Origin: Chitinophagaceae bacterium
GTDB taxonomy: Bacteria > Bacteroidota > Bacteroidia > Chitinophagales > Chitinophagaceae
Reading direction: 5' to 3'
Assembly: GCA_019638615.1 (NCBI GenBank)
Contig: JAHBTL010000020.1
Coordinates: forward strand, 53,415-117,414
Length of the DNA: 64,000 nucleotides
Shown here: positions 17,820-25,320 of the stretch, piece by piece
Layout: the number at the start of each line of letters is the position of its first letter
Position numbering within the stretch: position 1 is the stretch's first letter
The notes under the pieces: generated by a model
The model's database searches: none
The model's input: the letters and a program-made list of their open reading frames with translations, nothing else
Told to the model about the DNA's origin: nothing
Translations under genes and position numbers: made by a program

Positions 17820-17836
17820 TCGTGTACCAATAAATA

Positions 17837-18076
17837 ATGATTACTATGCATCCGGAGGCCAGGAAAATATATCTTATTGAAGAAGTACTGAAAGTAAAGA
17901 GTGAAGCAATATTATTAGAACTTGAATCAGTATTAAGGAAAGCCGGGCTTTATAAGGAAAGAAAGAAGCCTTCGGCCCATGATTTTGTAGGTATATTATC
18001 GAAAGAAGATGCTGATTTAATGAATACTGCAATAGAAGAGGGCTGCGAACAAATAAACCCCGATGACTGGAAATAG
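17837..18076 (+). CDS. Antitoxin of a VapBC-like pair
   Basis: A small charged 79-residue protein (or 76 residues from the ATG at 17846) whose stop overlaps the start of the PIN-domain gene by 14 bp, the arrangement expected for a type II antitoxin. The N-terminal half is helical (EEVLKVKSEAILLELESVL), resembling the short antitoxins of Bacteroidota PIN toxins. The C-terminus (NPDDWK) is acidic and likely wraps the toxin. Because the partner toxin is frameshifted, this antitoxin may persist only as an operon relic or to block other toxins. The identification rests on size and position more than on a domain. Confidence 0.75.
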   Translation: MITMHPEARKIYLIEEVLKVKSEAILLELESVLRKAGLYKERKKPSAHDFVGILSKEDADLMNTAIEEGCEQINPDDWK

Positions 18077-18454
18077 TTTCTTACTCGACACAAATATCAT
18101 CTCATCCTGGTTAACAGGAGATAGTGCTATAGCAGACAAGATAGACCAGGCAGAAGCCATATATATTCCTGCAATAGCGGTGGGTGAAATGTATTACGGC
18201 GCCCAATACTCCACTCAGATTGAAAAAATATTGAGCATATTACGCGGCTTATAGAACGTTTTCAGGTATTGCATGTAGATGCATTTACCGCTACCCAATA
18301 TGGAATTATAAAAGCCTCATTAAGAAGAAAGGGAAAACCTATTCCTGAAAATGATATATGGATATCGGCCATAGCGCAACAATATTCGCTTCCCCTGGTT
18401 ACAAGAGACAAGCATTTTAAAGAAATAGATAGTATTGTGATGATGGAGTGGTAG
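18063..18454 (+). pseudogene. VapC-type PIN-domain ribonuclease toxin, frameshifted
   Basis: PIN toxins cleave RNA with a four-acid metal site. Frame 1 (18063-18254) carries SFLLDTNIIS (first Asp) and VGEMYYGAQ (Glu). The second frame (18269-18454) carries NDIWISAIA and VTRDKHFKEID (the last Asp residues). The two join if one A is added to the run of six A at about 18223-18228: the restored joint reads IEKNIEHITRLIERFQVLHVD. All four acidic residues survive, so this is a single-base deletion in an otherwise intact gene. It could be a true inactivation, slippage at the A-run that restores some product, or a sequencing error. Confidence 0.85.
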
Positions 18455-18477
18455 GTTTTAAGATACCCTATCCGGCG

Positions 18478-18550
18478 AAATGCTGCTAAAACCCACTATT
18501 CGCATTTTGCGTTTATAAACACATAAAATGCGTCAATTTTGGAAGAAAAG
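18478..18550 (-). repeat. Palindromic R repeat, copy B (after the toxin gene)
   Basis: This nearly repeats the core of copy A, including the CGCATTTT...GTTTATAAAC...AAAATGCG palindrome. It starts 24 bp after the toxin stop, so copies A and B bracket the toxin-antitoxin module as direct repeats. Confidence 0.75.
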
Positions 18551-18685
18551 TACGGGGTGGCTTTTAATATTTATTGGGGATAAGTGGACAAAAGAGGCAT
18601 ACTATTGCCTGACAGCAGGGTAAAACCCGTACCCTGGCAGATTATCTTTTAAAAGCAAAAGTAAACCTGTAACTTTCTAAGCATT

Positions 18686-18922
18686 ATGAAGATAGAAGCA
18701 GTAGACATACAAAACATTGCCGGAATTCAAACCATTCCTTTGCCCCAGGCGTTAAGAATAAATGATGATAAGGTGTATGTAAAAAAGATGGGAAATGTAA
18801 TTTATATTATTCCATACCACACTCCCTGGCAAAGTTTTTACGACAGCCTTTCAGGGTTCTCACCGGATTTTATGAATGACAGGGCTCAGCCTTTATCACA
18901 AAACCGTGAACTGTTTGACTAA
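18686..18922 (+). CDS. Orphan AbrB/VapB-like antitoxin
   Basis: The 78-residue product has the swapped-hairpin form of VapB/MazE antitoxins: IPLPQALRINDDKVYVKKMGNVIYIIPYH at about 16-45, then a toxin-binding tail WQSFYDSLSGFSPDFMNDR. Such genes normally precede a vapC; here no PIN gene follows within the next kilobase, only the disrupted DUF6934 gene. The toxin has been lost, making this an orphan antitoxin that might still repress or neutralise in trans. It is a different antitoxin family from the one at 17837. Confidence 0.82.
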   Translation: MKIEAVDIQNIAGIQTIPLPQALRINDDKVYVKKMGNVIYIIPYHTPWQSFYDSLSGFSPDFMNDRAQPLSQNRELFD

Positions 18923-19079
18923 TGCCCTGGATGCTTGATTTACATTGAACAAAAAGGAATCTCGTAAATTTGTATCCGTTAGCATCGAGCGACAAAATGA
19001 TGACGTTCGAGTTCGTGAGTGAGGGAAAGAAAGGGCTAATTCATAAACTTGTGAAATATCAGTCGACAAACCTGAAAGG

Positions 19080-19428
19080 TAGGCTGTTCAAACGCCGGGA
19101 GGTTTTTTCGCCCGCTTTTTATCGAAAAAATCTCTCCTTTTTTAGTAAAGAGGTCGCAGTATTTTGGTATGATTGGATATGATCGTCCTTTCGACTGAGC
19201 CAACACGAACACTGTGGTTTAATCACTTTTATGCGAAGGAGAAATCTGCCGGGCTTTTGTACTAATGCTCAACATTTGCACTTTGCCTAACAGATTTCTC
19301 TCCCGCCATAATATGCATTTAATTCAATATGACCTAAGGCGGGATCGAAATGACGACGGAGGCTGGTGATTGATTGGTATATGCTTCTATTTACAGGAGG
19401 ATTTTATTATGCTCTTTTGAACAGCCTA
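19080..19428 (+). mobile_element. MITE-like non-autonomous transposable element, 349 bp
   Basis: The ends are perfect 13-bp inverted repeats: TAGGCTGTTCAAA (19080-19092) and TTTGAACAGCCTA (19416-19428). They are flanked by a 9-bp target duplication CCTGAAAGG at 19071-19079 and 19429-19437. There is no transposase; the interior contains the dispersed 172-bp repeat 19184-19355. The insertion is proven by the restored host reading frame on removal. The parent IS family cannot be named from this window. Confidence 0.88.
19184..19355 (+). repeat. Imperfect-palindrome interspersed repeat, copy 2 (inside the MITE)
   Basis: Begins CGTCCTTTCGAC and ends CGAAATGACG, colinear with 12463-12636 through the blocks GAGAAATCTGCC, AACAGATTTCTCTCCCGCC and TAATTCAATA. 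Either it was captured by the MITE or it inserted into it. Confidence 0.65.
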
Positions 19429-19778
19429 CCTGAAAGGTCTTTACAATCTTGCATTTGGAGATAAGGACATTGCAACAGGCGAGATTGATGATGAAATTAT
19501 TTTAAACAATGGAGACAGTGAAAAAGTCCTGGCAACCGTAATTGCTACTGTTTACGCCTTTACTGACAAATATCCCGGTGTTTGGATTTATGCTATGGGA
19601 AGTTCAAAGGCAAGAGCAAGGCTTTACAGAATGGGAATTTCAAAATTTTTAGAAGAAGTATCCGAAGATTTTGAAGTACTTGGAGAACGAAATGGTGATT
19701 GGGAAATATTCAGCTCTGATGTTGAATACGAAGGATTTTTGGCAAGAAGAAAATAATAAGTAACTTAAAAAGAAAGCT

Positions 19779-19889
19779 ATGAAAATATCAAACGAATTAA
19801 AAAAAAGAAAAATTCCAATCGTGAAAATTGACAAATCGTTAGATAAGTTTGACGATAAAGTATTGTTTTCCGAAAAACCTCGCTTATAG
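19779..19889 (+). CDS. Small partner ORF of the DUF6934 gene, probably truncated
   Basis: The 36-residue frame begins MKISNELKKRKIPIVKID and lies 22 bp after the DUF6934 stop. From memory, small ORFs with a similar xLPxIKIDxxLxxFDxxVLFPEKL pattern often follow DUF6934 genes and run on past this point. Here the frame ends in FSEKPRL where it meets the SymE-like gene coming from the other strand, so the 3' end is likely lost. Confidence 0.45.
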   Translation: MKISNELKKRKIPIVKIDKSLDKFDDKVLFSEKPRL

Positions 19890-20129
19890 CTCAAATCTTT
19901 GCTTTGGAGAAATCGTGATCGTCAGCTTGTGCTTTTCGCAGGTCACATCTACAGTATGACCGCCACGGAAACCCATTTCTTCCAGCCATTTGCCGGTAAT
20001 GCTGATAACAGGCAGCGTTATATAGCCGGAACCGGTGCAGCGCCGGGATCCCTTGTTGCACACAGTTAGTTTTCTTACTTTCGGTAATGGTTGTTGCGCT
20101 TCCATAAGTTTTTCTTTTGTATACTGCAA
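19884..20129 (-). CDS. SymE-family toxin-like protein
   Basis: SymE-like proteins have an AbrB-type fold; E. coli SymE is an SOS-induced toxin that condenses nucleic acid and is controlled by an antisense RNA. The 81-residue product (start at 20129, or at Met9) shows KLTVCNKGSRRCTGSGYITLPVISITGKWLEEMGFRGGHTVDV and KLTITI, close to the SymE core. It is divergent from the XRE regulator at 20258 with 128 bp between. Its stop overlaps the tail of the small ORF from the other side. An antisense RNA from the intergenic region is possible but not shown. Confidence 0.82.
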   Translation of the reverse strand: MQYTKEKLMEAQQPLPKVRKLTVCNKGSRRCTGSGYITLPVISITGKWLEEMGFRGGHTVDVTCEKHKLTITISPKQRFEL

Positions 20130-20245
20130 AGCACCGCCGCATACAACCCGTAACCTACGCGGCAGGTTTGTATTTTACCATGTAAAGCATTGTACTATAC
20201 AGGGATATTACCGTATAAATATGTAACTTACCTTCTTAAAAAAAT

Positions 20246-20253
20246 TATATTTG
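20246..20253 (+). promoter_or_regulatory. -7 box 4 nt before the XRE start codon
   Basis: TATATTTG matches TAnnTTTG and leaves only CTCT before the ATG at 20258, so transcription should begin at or beside the start codon (leaderless mRNA). Confidence 0.55.
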
Positions 20254-20257
20254 CTCT

Positions 20258-20683
20258 ATGACACACACTTCAACACCCGATCACAAAGTACACCAGGGCC
20301 GAAACGTAAAACGCTTCCGCGAAATGCTGGGCATAAAGCAGGATGCTTTGGCTGCCGACCTGGGTGATGACTGGAACCAGCAAAAGATTTCCCTGCTGGA
20401 GCAAAAGGAAACGATTGATGCGACCCTGCTGGCTAAGATCTCTATCGCACTGAAAATACCTGTGGAAGCTATTCAGAATTTTGATGAAGAACAGGCAGTG
20501 AATATTATTGCTAATACGTTTGATAACGGATCTATTGGCTACAATCGAGCCGAAGTACAAAATTTCCATCCTATTGACAAGCTTATACAACTTCACGAGG
20601 AAAAGATCGCTTTATATGAGAGGATGTTAAAGGAGAAGGATGAGATGATGGCGAGATTGGAGAAGTTGATTGATAAGAAATAA
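20258..20683 (+). CDS. XRE-family HTH regulator, copy 1
   Basis: A 141-residue protein with a helix-turn-helix at about 14-70: GRNVKRFREMLGIKQDALAADLGDDWNQQKISLLEQKE, then LAKISIALKIPVEAIQNFDEE. The C-terminus is a likely coiled coil (LHEEKIALYERMLKEKDEMMARLEKLIDKK) that would support dimer formation. It is divergent from the SymE-like gene and may control it. A paralogue is at 24104 with about 90% identity in the HTH part and a different middle section. Confidence 0.88.
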   Translation: MTHTSTPDHKVHQGRNVKRFREMLGIKQDALAADLGDDWNQQKISLLEQKETIDATLLAKISIALKIPVEAIQNFDEEQAVNIIANTFDNGSIGYNRAEVQNFHPIDKLIQLHEEKIALYERMLKEKDEMMARLEKLIDKK

Positions 20684-20892
20684 AGTGCTTTGATTCTCCG
20701 CAGTCTCATCGCGCAAGGCTATTGTTGCCTGCATTGCATAATGGAATTAAATAATCAATCCACGGCAAACGCAACAAATCACAACCACAAAACCGGGGAT
20801 TTTATTCAGCATATCTGAAACGGGAAAGCCCGATCCGAAAGTCTTGCAAGGGTCATTTTTGGTAATTTTTTTGTTTAAGAATATTTGAGAAT

Positions 20893-21717
20893 ATGGCAAA
20901 AAGCAGGAAAATAAATGTACAGGGTATTGATATTGTTTTGTACGAAGACAATAAAGAAGATTATATTTCTCTTACCGACATTGCGAGATACAGGGATGCC
21001 GAACGAAGTGATTATCTTCTTCAGAACTGGTTGAGAAACAGAAGCACCATTGAGTTTATAGGCCTATGGGAAACTTTTAATAATCCCGGTTTTAATTCCA
21101 TCGAATTCGATGGAATTAAAAATATGGCAGGTTCCAATAGTTTTTCGCTTACGCCCAAACGCTGGATTGAAGAAACTAACGCCATCGGAATAGTTTCAAA
21201 AACAGGAAGATACGGAGGTACTTTTGCCCACAGAGATATCGCGTTTGAGTTTGCTACCTGGCTAAGTGCAGAATTCAAGTTTTTCCTTATCAAAGAATTC
21301 CAACGCCTCAAAAACGAAGAAAACAACCGCCTGAATGTAGAATGGAATTTACAACGCACCATTTCCAAAATCAATTACCGTATACATACAGACGCAATTA
21401 AGGAAAATCTTATCCCGAAGGAAATAACCAAACAACAGGCAAATTTTGTATATGCCAATGAAGCCGATCTGCTGAACGTTGCCCTTTTTGGAATTACTGC
21501 TAAAGAATGGCGGGACAACAATACCGACCAAAAAGGAAACATAAGAGATTACGCCACGTTGGAGCAATTAGTCGTGTTGAGTAATCTGGAAAGTATTAAT
21601 GCGTTATTGATACAGCAAAATTTATCGCAAAGAGAAAGGCTTATTCAGCTCAACAAAGTTGCTATTACACAAATGAAATCCCTGATTGAAAGCAGTACAA
21701 TTAAGAAGTTGAAATAA
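20893..21717 (+). CDS. KilA-N domain protein
   Basis: KilA-N is a DNA-binding domain of phages, large DNA viruses and bacterial islands. The 274-residue product shows the domain at about 20-125: DYISLTDIARYRDAERSDYLLQNWLRNRSTIEFIGLWE, then FSLTPKRWIEETNAIGI and GRYGGTFAHRDIAFEFATWLS. The second half (KEWRDNN, ATLEQLVVLSNLESINALL) is the usual C-terminal companion region. It ends 3 bp before the WYL regulator gene and may form a transcription unit with it. The role is unknown; phage origin or stress regulation are the common guesses. Confidence 0.9.
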   Translation: MAKSRKINVQGIDIVLYEDNKEDYISLTDIARYRDAERSDYLLQNWLRNRSTIEFIGLWETFNNPGFNSIEFDGIKNMAGSNSFSLTPKRWIEETNAIGIVSKTGRYGGTFAHRDIAFEFATWLSAEFKFFLIKEFQRLKNEENNRLNVEWNLQRTISKINYRIHTDAIKENLIPKEITKQQANFVYANEADLLNVALFGITAKEWRDNNTDQKGNIRDYATLEQLVVLSNLESINALLIQQNLSQRERLIQLNKVAITQMKSLIESSTIKKLK

Positions 21718-21720
21718 TAA

Positions 21721-22413
21721 ATGAACGAAAACGATACAAAACGGCTTTCACGGCTTACTGCAATACTAACACAGTTGCAAACACAACGACTTTTAACAGC
21801 CACAAGTCTTGCCGATAAATTCAATGTAAGTATACGAACCATTTACAGGGACATCAGGGCTTTGGAACAGGCAGGCGTCCCGATTGTAACCGAAGATGGC
21901 AAAGGTTATACACTAATGGAACATTACAGGCTTCCACCTGTTACGCTTACAGAAAGCGAAGCCAACGCTTTGATTACAGCAGAACAAATAATATTAAAAA
22001 ACAAAGACGCTTCATTTGTAAAAGCCTATTCAGAAGCTATTACCAAGATCAAAGCAGTTTTAAGGCATAGTGTAAAAGACAAAGCCAACCTGCTTGCCGA
22101 GCGTATTTACTTTACAGAAAACAAAACAGACGAAAAAACAAGCAACCATTTATTGTCTGTACAATACGCCCTTACCAATTTTTTTCAAACGGCAATAACA
22201 TATACAAACGAAGCCAATAACGTTACAGACAGAATAGTTGAACCCTTTGCTTTATTAAGCACACAGGAAAAATGGTTACTTATAGGCTGGTGTCGCCTGC
22301 GTAATACATTTCGGTTTTTTCGGCTTGACAGGATTAATAAATTAACTGTACTTTCAGAGAAATTTGAGCCTCACAAATTGACCCTGCAGGAATATTTTGA
22401 AAAATATCACTAA
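21721..22413 (+). CDS. YafY-type HTH/WYL-domain transcriptional regulator
   Basis: The 230-residue protein has an N-terminal winged HTH (RLTAILTQLQTQRLLTATSLADKFNVSIRTIYRDIRALEQAGVPI, about 8-53) and a WYL-type ligand-sensing region (about 135-215; ITYTNEANNVTDRIVEPFALLSTQEKWLLIGWCRLRNTFRFFRLDRI). In Bacteroidota such regulators are commonly followed by a DinB-family gene, as here. It probably represses the DinB and NmrA-like genes and responds to a stress ligand. Confidence 0.9.
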   Translation: MNENDTKRLSRLTAILTQLQTQRLLTATSLADKFNVSIRTIYRDIRALEQAGVPIVTEDGKGYTLMEHYRLPPVTLTESEANALITAEQIILKNKDASFVKAYSEAITKIKAVLRHSVKDKANLLAERIYFTENKTDEKTSNHLLSVQYALTNFFQTAITYTNEANNVTDRIVEPFALLSTQEKWLLIGWCRLRNTFRFFRLDRINKLTVLSEKFEPHKLTLQEYFEKYH

Positions 22414-22485
22414 TCTTTTCCTACCCCTGACATACCGTTGTCGCAAGCCCACTTTAGTTTTGTTGTATCATCTAAAAAAAATAAA

Positions 22486-23016
22486 ATGGACAACAAAACA
22501 ATTACAGACATTCTTGCTTCACAATATAAAGCAAGCCTTGGTATGTTTAGAAACGTTATCGAAAGGACGCCGCAGGAACAATGGAACACCGAAGATTATA
22601 ACAATCCCAACTGGCAAATTGCTTACCATACTATATGGTCAACAAAATACTATTTAGGAGCGAATGCCGAAAGCTATATCCCTTTTGAGAACGCCATTAC
22701 AGGGGCAGAAAGTTTGGGAGGAGCGCAGGAGTGGGAAAATACCGATGCAGGTGTTGTAGTAGAGGGTTTTCATACAAAAGATGAATTGCTTGCATTTATT
22801 AACGAAGTAGAGAATAATTTACAACAACGTATTGAGGCATTGCCTTTGGGTGAAAATTCGGGTTATGAGTGGTATCCGTATTCCCGGTTAGAATTGCATC
22901 TTAACAACATCAGGCACATTCAGCATCACACAGCACAAATTATTGAACGCTTAAAAGCAAAAGAGATAACAGGTTTTTCATGGTGGATAGACCAAAATCC
23001 GCCACAAGTATGGTAA
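22486..23016 (+). CDS. DinB superfamily protein
   Basis: A 176-residue four-helix-bundle protein of the DinB/YfiT group, many of which are metal-dependent thiol transferases. The chosen ATG (22486, MDNKTITDILASQYK) fits the family start; a longer frame begins at 22438. Marks are WQIAYHTIWSTKYYLG, with the first metal His near residue 46, and LNNIRHIQHHTAQIIERLK, with the second His pair near 145-150. It follows the WYL regulator by 72 bp. Confidence 0.85.
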   Translation: MDNKTITDILASQYKASLGMFRNVIERTPQEQWNTEDYNNPNWQIAYHTIWSTKYYLGANAESYIPFENAITGAESLGGAQEWENTDAGVVVEGFHTKDELLAFINEVENNLQQRIEALPLGENSGYEWYPYSRLELHLNNIRHIQHHTAQIIERLKAKEITGFSWWIDQNPPQVW

Positions 23017-23056
23017 CAACAACGGCTCGTTAAAATTGAAATAAGAAATAAAATGT

Positions 23057-23917
23057 ATGAACATAATTACAGGAGCAACAGGACAGGTAGGCTCAAACCT
23101 TATCAATGAAATTAAAGCAAACGGCTTCCCTGTAAGAGCGGTTGTAAGAAATCCCGGCAGGCTTCCTGATAAAACCATTGAAACCCGAACCGCAGATTTG
23201 TTTAACGTGGAACAACTTACAGAAGCGTTTAAAGGCGGCACAACTGTTTTTGTTTTGACGCCCGAAAATCCAACATCAAACGATATAATTGAAGATACCA
23301 GGCGAATAGCTGAGCATTACAAGGAAGCTATTAAGGCAACAGGAATTAAGAAAGTTATTGCCTTATCTTGTATCGGGGCACATATTGGCGGCAATACAGG
23401 GAATATTTTAATGTCAGGAATTTTAGAGCAATATTTAGATGACCTTGAAATAGAAAAAATATTTATCAGGCCGTCGTACTATTTTAGTAATTGGTCAGGA
23501 TATTTGGAAACCGTTGAACAATACGGAGTGTTACCGACCTTTTTCCCCGAAGATTTGAAAATTGAAATGCACTCTCCCATTGATTTAGCAAAATTTATTG
23601 CCAAAATAATGACAGGCATTTCATCTTCGGAAAAGAAAAAAATTTATGAATTGACGGGACAACAAAAATACAGCTCACTTGACGTGGCAAACACTTTTTC
23701 AAAATCGTTCAATAAAGATATAATCGTTCAATCCATACCACAAGACAAATGGAAAGAAACGCTTATGTCTGCCGGCTTTACTGAAAATACGGCAACCAAT
23801 CTTTCAGATATGACACAAGCCGTTATTGACAATAAAATAGTTCCACAGCGACCAAACGAAGCAATAAAACTTCCTACAACATTAGATCAGTATTTTAGCG
23901 GGCAACTGAACAGGTAA
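23057..23917 (+). CDS. NmrA-like NAD(P)-binding protein
   Basis: An atypical short-chain-dehydrogenase-fold protein of 286 residues. The nucleotide motif GATGQVG is at 6-12, followed by IKANGFPVRAVVRNPGRLPDKTIETRTADLFNVEQL, typical of NmrA-like redox sensors and quinone-oxidoreductase relatives. IRPSYYFSNW and LTGQQKYSSLDVANTFSKSF later in the chain also fit. It lies 40 bp after the DinB gene and completes a WYL-DinB-NmrA stress-type set. Confidence 0.88.
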   Translation: MNIITGATGQVGSNLINEIKANGFPVRAVVRNPGRLPDKTIETRTADLFNVEQLTEAFKGGTTVFVLTPENPTSNDIIEDTRRIAEHYKEAIKATGIKKVIALSCIGAHIGGNTGNILMSGILEQYLDDLEIEKIFIRPSYYFSNWSGYLETVEQYGVLPTFFPEDLKIEMHSPIDLAKFIAKIMTGISSSEKKKIYELTGQQKYSSLDVANTFSKSFNKDIIVQSIPQDKWKETLMSAGFTENTATNLSDMTQAVIDNKIVPQRPNEAIKLPTTLDQYFSGQLNR

Positions 23918-24091
23918 AAAATAAAGAAGGTTCCGAAAAGATAAGTTTTTGGTTCTCCGCAGCCTTGTCATGCAAAGCCCCGCCGCATACAACCCGTAAC
24001 CTACGCGGCAGGTTTGTATTTTACCATGTAAAGCATTGTGCTATACAGGTATATTACCGTATAAATATGTAACTTACCTTCTTAAAAAAAT

Positions 24092-24099
24092 TATATTTG
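24092..24099 (+). promoter_or_regulatory. -7 box 4 nt before the second XRE start codon
   Basis: TATATTTG then CTCT then ATG, identical in layout to 20246-20253. Confidence 0.55.
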
Positions 24100-24103
24100 C
24101 TCT

Positions 24104-24520
24104 ATGACACACACTTCAGCACCCGATCATAAAATACACCAGGGCCGAAACATAAAACGCTTCCGCGAAATGCTGGGCATAAAGCAGGATGCCCTGGCTG
24201 CTGACCTGGGTGATGACTGGAACCAGCAAAAGATTTCCCTGCTGGAACAAAAAGAAACGATTGATGCGCCCCTGCTCCGGCAAATATCCAATGCGTTAAA
24301 AATACCAGTGGAAGCCATTCAGAATTTTGATGAGGAAGCCGCTATTGCATACATAAATACTTTCAATGACAGCAGTTCAAATCATGGTACAATTGGTAAC
24401 AACTACAATTGTACACTTACATTCAACCCGCTCGATAAAATGATTGAGCTTTACGAACGTATGCTTCAGCAGCAAAGGGAGATGATAGAGAAGCTGGAGA
24501 AGTTGATTGAGAAGAAATAG
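24104..24520 (+). CDS. XRE-family HTH regulator, copy 2
   Basis: A 138-residue paralogue of the protein at 20258. The HTH (residues 14-70) is nearly identical, so both should recognise the same operator. The middle differs (AAIAYINTFNDSSSNHGTIGNN) and the C-terminus is again a coiled coil (YERMLQQQREMIEKLEKLIEKK). There is no SymE-like partner at this copy. Cross-regulation or heterodimers with copy 1 are possible. Confidence 0.88.
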   Translation: MTHTSAPDHKIHQGRNIKRFREMLGIKQDALAADLGDDWNQQKISLLEQKETIDAPLLRQISNALKIPVEAIQNFDEEAAIAYINTFNDSSSNHGTIGNNYNCTLTFNPLDKMIELYERMLQQQREMIEKLEKLIEKK

Positions 24521-24782
24521 AGCGCTTTGGTTCTTCACGGTCTTCTCGTGTAAAGCTATTGTTGCCTGCATTGCGTGAGGGAATTAAATAATCAATCCAC
24601 GGCAAACGCAACAAATCACAGCCACAAACTCAGGGGATTTTTTGTATGCCTTCCCTATTCTGCTTCGCAGAACCAAAAAAAGAAGTAAAAAACTGCGATT
24701 AAAATTGTAAAAGGTTTTGCGATGGACGATGAACGTTTGGAAAATCTTCTTTGTATTAACAAGACATACTTATAGTTATAAC

Positions 24783-25181
24783 ATGCCTAGCTCACCAGAA
24801 ATACAAGCAAAACAATACAAAAAATGGTTTGAAACCATTAAGTGAAAAATCAAATCAGCTCAATTGAAAGCCGCAATGAGTGTGAATACACAGCTTATTG
24901 AGTTGTATTGGGATTTGGCAAAAGCCATTGTAAGCAAACAACAGGAAGCAAATTGGGGCGACAACATTTTTGAACAATTATCCACAGACCTAAAACTAAG
25001 CTTCCCCGACATTAATGGTTGTTCAAGACGGAATTTATATGCTATCCGTCAATGGTATCTGTTTTACAGCAGTATATCCGAATTTGTGCCACAAGCTGTG
25101 GCACAAATTCCATGGGGACATAATCGTCTCATTATTTCAAAAATCAAAAACAAGCTTAATCAGGGAACCGAAATACGGTAA
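24783..25181 (+). pseudogene. DUF1016/YhcG-type nuclease gene, broken
   Basis: The frame begins MPSSPEIQAKQYKKWFETIK, then an in-frame TGA at 24843-24845, then continues as KIKSAQLKAAMSVNTQLIELYWDLAKAIV and FEQLSTDLKLSFPDINGCSRRNLY. These belong to the DUF1016 N-terminal domain of YhcG-like PD-(D/E)XK proteins. The IPWGHNRLIISKIK motif is reached, after which the frame ends at 25181, so the C-terminal nuclease domain is absent. Both the nonsense codon and the truncation indicate decay. Confidence 0.8.
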
Positions 25182-25261
25182 AATATTTGGGATCAGGGAT
25201 GACAAGAAACTATAGATTGGGATATACCTCACAATAAAAGTTGAAGGGGAGCTCATTTTTT

Positions 25262-25305
25262 AAAATTCCTAAAACATTATTGAAATTAAAAGTTTTAGGA
25301 ATTTT
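25262..25305. promoter_or_regulatory. Inverted repeat upstream of the ATPase remnant
   Basis: AAAATTCCTAAAAC (25262-25275) and GTTTTAGGAATTTT (25292-25305) are a perfect 14-bp inverted repeat just before a TACCTTTG -7 box (25309-25316). It is probably an operator kept from the intact ATPase gene. Confidence 0.5.
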
Positions 25306-25308
25306 AAA

Positions 25309-25316
25309 TACCTTTG
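25309..25316 (+). promoter_or_regulatory. -7 box 4 nt before the ATPase remnant start
   Basis: TACCTTTG matches TAnnTTTG and leaves TGGC before the ATG at 25321, the same leaderless layout as at 20258, 24104 and 33773. Confidence 0.5.
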
Positions 25317-25320
25317 TGGC

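Larger units (their letters stand above)
18970..19756 (+). pseudogene. DUF6934 family gene split by a MITE-like insertion
   Basis: The N-terminal part (18970-19079; TTG start, or ATG at 18997) encodes YPLASSDKMMTFEFVSEGKK. The C-terminal part (19438-19756) encodes YNLAFGDKDIATGEIDDE through YEGFLARRK. Removing 19080-19428 plus one copy of the 9-bp CCTGAAAGG duplication restores one frame of 142 codons that reads NLKGLYNLAFGD across the joint. The family is widespread in Bacteroidota and of unknown function, often followed by a tiny partner gene, as here at 19779. Confidence 0.85.
20125..20803 (+). repeat. XRE-regulator segment, copy 1
   Basis: About 680 bp covering the leader, the XRE gene and its 3' tail, repeated at 23970-24641. 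The promoter and first ~60 codons are almost identical; the end of the gene has diverged. The two copies lie in direct orientation around 3.2 kb of cargo. Confidence 0.8.
23970..24641 (+). repeat. XRE-regulator segment, copy 2
   Basis: Direct repeat of 20125-20803. It begins at TGCAAAGC and ends in the shared tail AATCAATCCACGGCAAACGC and beyond. The symE-like gene is not included. The bases just before it (23948-23970) resemble the tail of another module copy, suggesting more than two rounds of duplication. Confidence 0.8.
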
